From assembly GCA_049297615.1 (NCBI GenBank), contig JBAQUQ010000199.1, forward strand, positions 1 through 16,170: a stretch of DNA of 16,170 nucleotides, in the 5' to 3' direction. The DNA is from JAEMQF01 sp049297615 (GTDB taxonomy: Bacteria; Pseudomonadota; Gammaproteobacteria; Burkholderiales; Burkholderiaceae_C). Every line of letters begins with the position of its first letter. Within the stretch, counting starts at the first letter, position 1. The notes below the pieces were generated by a model. That model saw nothing but the letters and a program-made list of their open reading frames with translations. It made no database searches and was not told the DNA's origin. The position numbers and the translations under genes are program-made. This document shows positions 13,980 through 16,170 of this stretch, piece by piece.

Positions 13980-16170
13980 ATGAAGAGCAGCGTCGGTGCC
14001 GAGTTGATGAGCGAGGTCGACGGCAGCGTGCAAGGGCATCGTGACGGTCACGGCTTCGTGCTGCGTAACGACGGACAAGCCGATATTTACTTGTCGCAGC
14101 AGGAAATGCGCGCGGTGCTGCACCGCGATCGGGTCAAGGTGCGCATCGTGCGCTGCGATCGCAAAGGCCGGCCCGAGGGACGGGTTCTCGAAATCCTGGA
14201 GCGCAAGCGAGCGCCCATCATCGGGCGCTTGCTGCACGAGGCCGGGGTCTGGTTGGTGGCGCCTGAAGACCAGCGCTACGGCCAGGACATCCTGATTCCG
14301 AAGAATGCGACGGCCAGCGCAACCGCCGGTCAAGTGGTGGCGATAGAACTCACCGAACCGCCGTCGATGTACTCCCAGCCGGTGGGTCGCGTCGTCGAAG
14401 TGCTGGGCGAAATCGACGACCCTGGCATGGAGATCGAGATCGCGGTGCGCAAGTACGAAGTGCCGCACCACTTTTCCGCCGAAGCCCTGGCACAAGCGGC
14501 GAGCCTGCCGCAGACGATTCGAGCGACCGATCGCAAGCACTGCATCGACCTCAGCGATGTGGCCCTGGTCACGATCGACGGCGAGGACGCACGCGATTTC
14601 GACGATGCGGTGTATTGCGAACCGGCCGTCATCGGCAAGAGCGTCGGCCGCACCAAGAGCGACAACGCCTGGCGCCTGATCGTCGCGATCGCCGACGTGA
14701 GCCATTACGTCAAGCCCGGCGATGCGCTCGACGCCGATGCCTACCAGCGCGCCACGTCGGTGTACTTTCCGCGCCGCGTGATCCCGATGCTGCCCGAGCG
14801 CATCTCCAACGGCTTGTGCTCGCTCAACCCGAACGAAGACAGGCTGGCCCTCGTGTGCGACATGCTCGTCACGGAGGGCGGCGACGTGCACGCATATCAG
14901 TTCTATCCGGCCGTGATTCGATCGCAGGCGCGTCTGACCTACGACGAAGTGGCCGCCATTTTGGCGAACACGCACGGCGCGCAAGCGCTGCGCCGCGAGG
15001 CCCTGATCCCCGACCTGTTGAATTTGCATGGCGTGTACCGCGCGCTCGCCAAGGCCCGCGAAAAGCGCGGTGCGGTCGATTTCGCGACCAGCGAAACCCA
15101 GATCGTTTGCGACGCGAACGGGCGCATCGAGAAAATCGTGCCGCGCACGCGCACCGAAGCCCACCGCGTCATTGAAGAGGCGATGCTTGCCGCGAACGTA
15201 TGCGCGGCCGACTTTATTGCACGCGCCAAGCACCCCACTTTGTACCGGGTGCATGAAGGTCCGACGCCCGAGCGCAGGGAACTGCTGCAGAACTATCTGA
15301 AGGCGCTCGGCCTGGGCTTGACGATCGGCAATGAACCCAGGCCTGCCGAGTACCAGAGCATCGCCGCGGCGACGCGGGATCGCCCCGACGCGCAGCAAAT
15401 TCACACCATGCTGCTGCGCTCGATGCAACAGGCGATTTACACCGGCACCAATGCCGGGCACTTCGGCCTGGCTTACGACGCCTATACGCATTTCACGAGC
15501 CCGATTCGGCGCTACCCCGATCTGCTCGTGCATCGTGTCATTCATGCTTTGCTGGGTGGCCGGCGCTACCATCTGGTGCCCGCCGCCGTGGTGGCCACGC
15601 CCATGCCGCGCAAGGGCGCGCGGCCGGTCAAACACGCCGGCCAGGAGGCGGAGGTCTGGGAGCTGGCCGGAGCCCACTGCAGTGCCAACGAACGGCGTGC
15701 CGACGAGGCCTCGCGCGATGTCGAGGCCTGGCTCAAGTGCCGCTACATGCGCGAACACTTGGGCGAAGAGTTCAGTGGCACGGTCAATGCGGTGACCGCC
15801 TTTGGCCTGTTCGTGCAACTCGATGTCTTGTACGTCGAGGGCCTGGTCCACATCGCCGAGCTGGGCGGCGAGTATTACCGCTTCGACGAGGCGCGCCAGG
15901 AGCTTCGCGGCGAGCGCAGCGGTTTGCGCTACGCCATAGGATCACGAGTGCGTATCCAGGTCAGCCGCGTCGATCTCGATGGCCGGCGCATCGATTTCCG
16001 ACTGGTGCGTGAAGGTCAGACGACGGTGCCGCTGGGGCGTGCCAAGCGCGAAAGGCGCGGCGAGGTGGCGCACGGCGCTGCCGAGGAACTGGTCGCGCTC
16101 GAGGGCGCCGATCGCGCGGCAAAGGCCGCAACCCGGCGCAGTACAAAGCGGCCCGAGGTCAAGGCAGCGA
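13980..16170 (+). CDS. rnr: Ribonuclease R, 3' end outside window
   Basis: A processive 3'-5' exoribonuclease that degrades structured RNA. 730 codons are visible with no stop by 16170. The protein starts at its first cold-shock domain (DGSVQGHRDGHGFVLRNDGQ, residues 14-33), followed by a second (RAPIIGRLLHEAGVWLVAPE). The RNB catalytic domain starts near residue 182, and TIDGEDARDFDDA gives Asp200, Asp206, Asp208 and Asp209, matching Asp272/278/280/281 of E. coli RNase R. The family signature HFGLAYDAYTHFTSPIRRYP is present. An S1 domain begins near residue 595 (GEEFSGTVNAVTAFGLFVQ), followed by a basic tail. ATG 13980 lies 40 bases from the tRNA-Leu 5' end; ATG 14007 is an alternative. The N-terminal helix-turn-helix of E. 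coli RNase R is absent: the upstream frame runs into the tRNA and meets a stop at 13824. The ribosome site is weak. Confidence 0.95.
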   Translation, partial: MKSSVGAELMSEVDGSVQGHRDGHGFVLRNDGQADIYLSQQEMRAVLHRDRVKVRIVRCDRKGRPEGRVLEILERKRAPIIGRLLHEAGVWLVAPEDQRYGQDILIPKNATASATAGQVVAIELTEPPSMYSQPVGRVVEVLGEIDDPGMEIEIAVRKYEVPHHFSAEALAQAASLPQTIRATDRKHCIDLSDVALVTIDGEDARDFDDAVYCEPAVIGKSVGRTKSDNAWRLIVAIADVSHYVKPGDALDADAYQRATSVYFPRRVIPMLPERISNGLCSLNPNEDRLALVCDMLVTEGGDVHAYQFYPAVIRSQARLTYDEVAAILANTHGAQALRREALIPDLLNLHGVYRALAKAREKRGAVDFATSETQIVCDANGRIEKIVPRTRTEAHRVIEEAMLAANVCAADFIARAKHPTLYRVHEGPTPERRELLQNYLKALGLGLTIGNEPRPAEYQSIAAATRDRPDAQQIHTMLLRSMQQAIYTGTNAGHFGLAYDAYTHFTSPIRRYPDLLVHRVIHALLGGRRYHLVPAAVVATPMPRKGARPVKHAGQEAEVWELAGAHCSANERRADEASRDVEAWLKCRYMREHLGEEFSGTVNAVTAFGLFVQLDVLYVEGLVHIAELGGEYYRFDEARQELRGERSGLRYAIGSRVRIQVSRVDLDGRRIDFRLVREGQTTVPLGRAKRERRGEVAHGAAEELVALEGADRAAKAATRRSTKRPEVKAA

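Overview
The window looks like the chromosomal core of a GC-rich betaproteobacterium, most likely order Burkholderiales. This rests on gene order (rodZ-ispG-hisS-yfgM-bamB-der-hfq-hflX-hflK-hflC-DUF2065-hisZ-purA-phosphoribosyltransferase, then tRNA-Leu and rnr), the long form of IspG, an Hfq with a LLRKEHVPVSIYLVNG segment, and the presence of HisZ. No species can be named from the sequence alone. I see no phage, insertion sequence, CRISPR array, toxin-antitoxin pair or defence gene.

Layout: positions 2-13655 hold fourteen protein genes, all on the + strand and tightly packed, many separated by fewer than 60 bases or overlapping by 4. They are the 3' end of rodZ (cell shape), ispG (isoprenoid synthesis), hisS (tRNA charging), yfgM and bamB (secretion and outer-membrane assembly), der (ribosome assembly), hfq (sRNA chaperone), hflX (ribosome rescue GTPase), hflK and hflC (FtsH-associated membrane proteins), a small DUF2065 membrane protein, hisZ (histidine biosynthesis), purA (AMP synthesis) and a purine-type phosphoribosyltransferase. 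The larger gaps are der-hfq (196 bases, holding a 26-base perfect palindrome) and DUF2065-hisZ (104 bases, with a TACAAT promoter-like box). A short leader ORF with a strong ribosome binding site ends across the TTG start of purA.

From 13656 to 13979 the transcription direction changes. A convergent gap rich in perfect hairpins leads to a tRNA-Leu(CAG) gene on the - strand with its own promoter and terminator. Only 40 bases beyond the tRNA 5' end the + strand gene for RNase R begins and runs off the right edge. This RNase R starts directly at its first cold-shock domain, without the N-terminal helix-turn-helix region of the E. coli enzyme.

Functionally this is housekeeping DNA: translation (hisS, der, hflX, tRNA-Leu), RNA metabolism (hfq, rnr), envelope biogenesis and quality control (rodZ, yfgM, bamB, hflKC) and nucleotide/amino-acid metabolism (hisZ, purA, phosphoribosyltransferase). 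I did not find a new multi-gene system. The items most worth a second look are small non-coding structures: the purA leader ORF, the der-hfq palindrome, and the nested inverted repeat that mirrors the tRNA-Leu 3' end.
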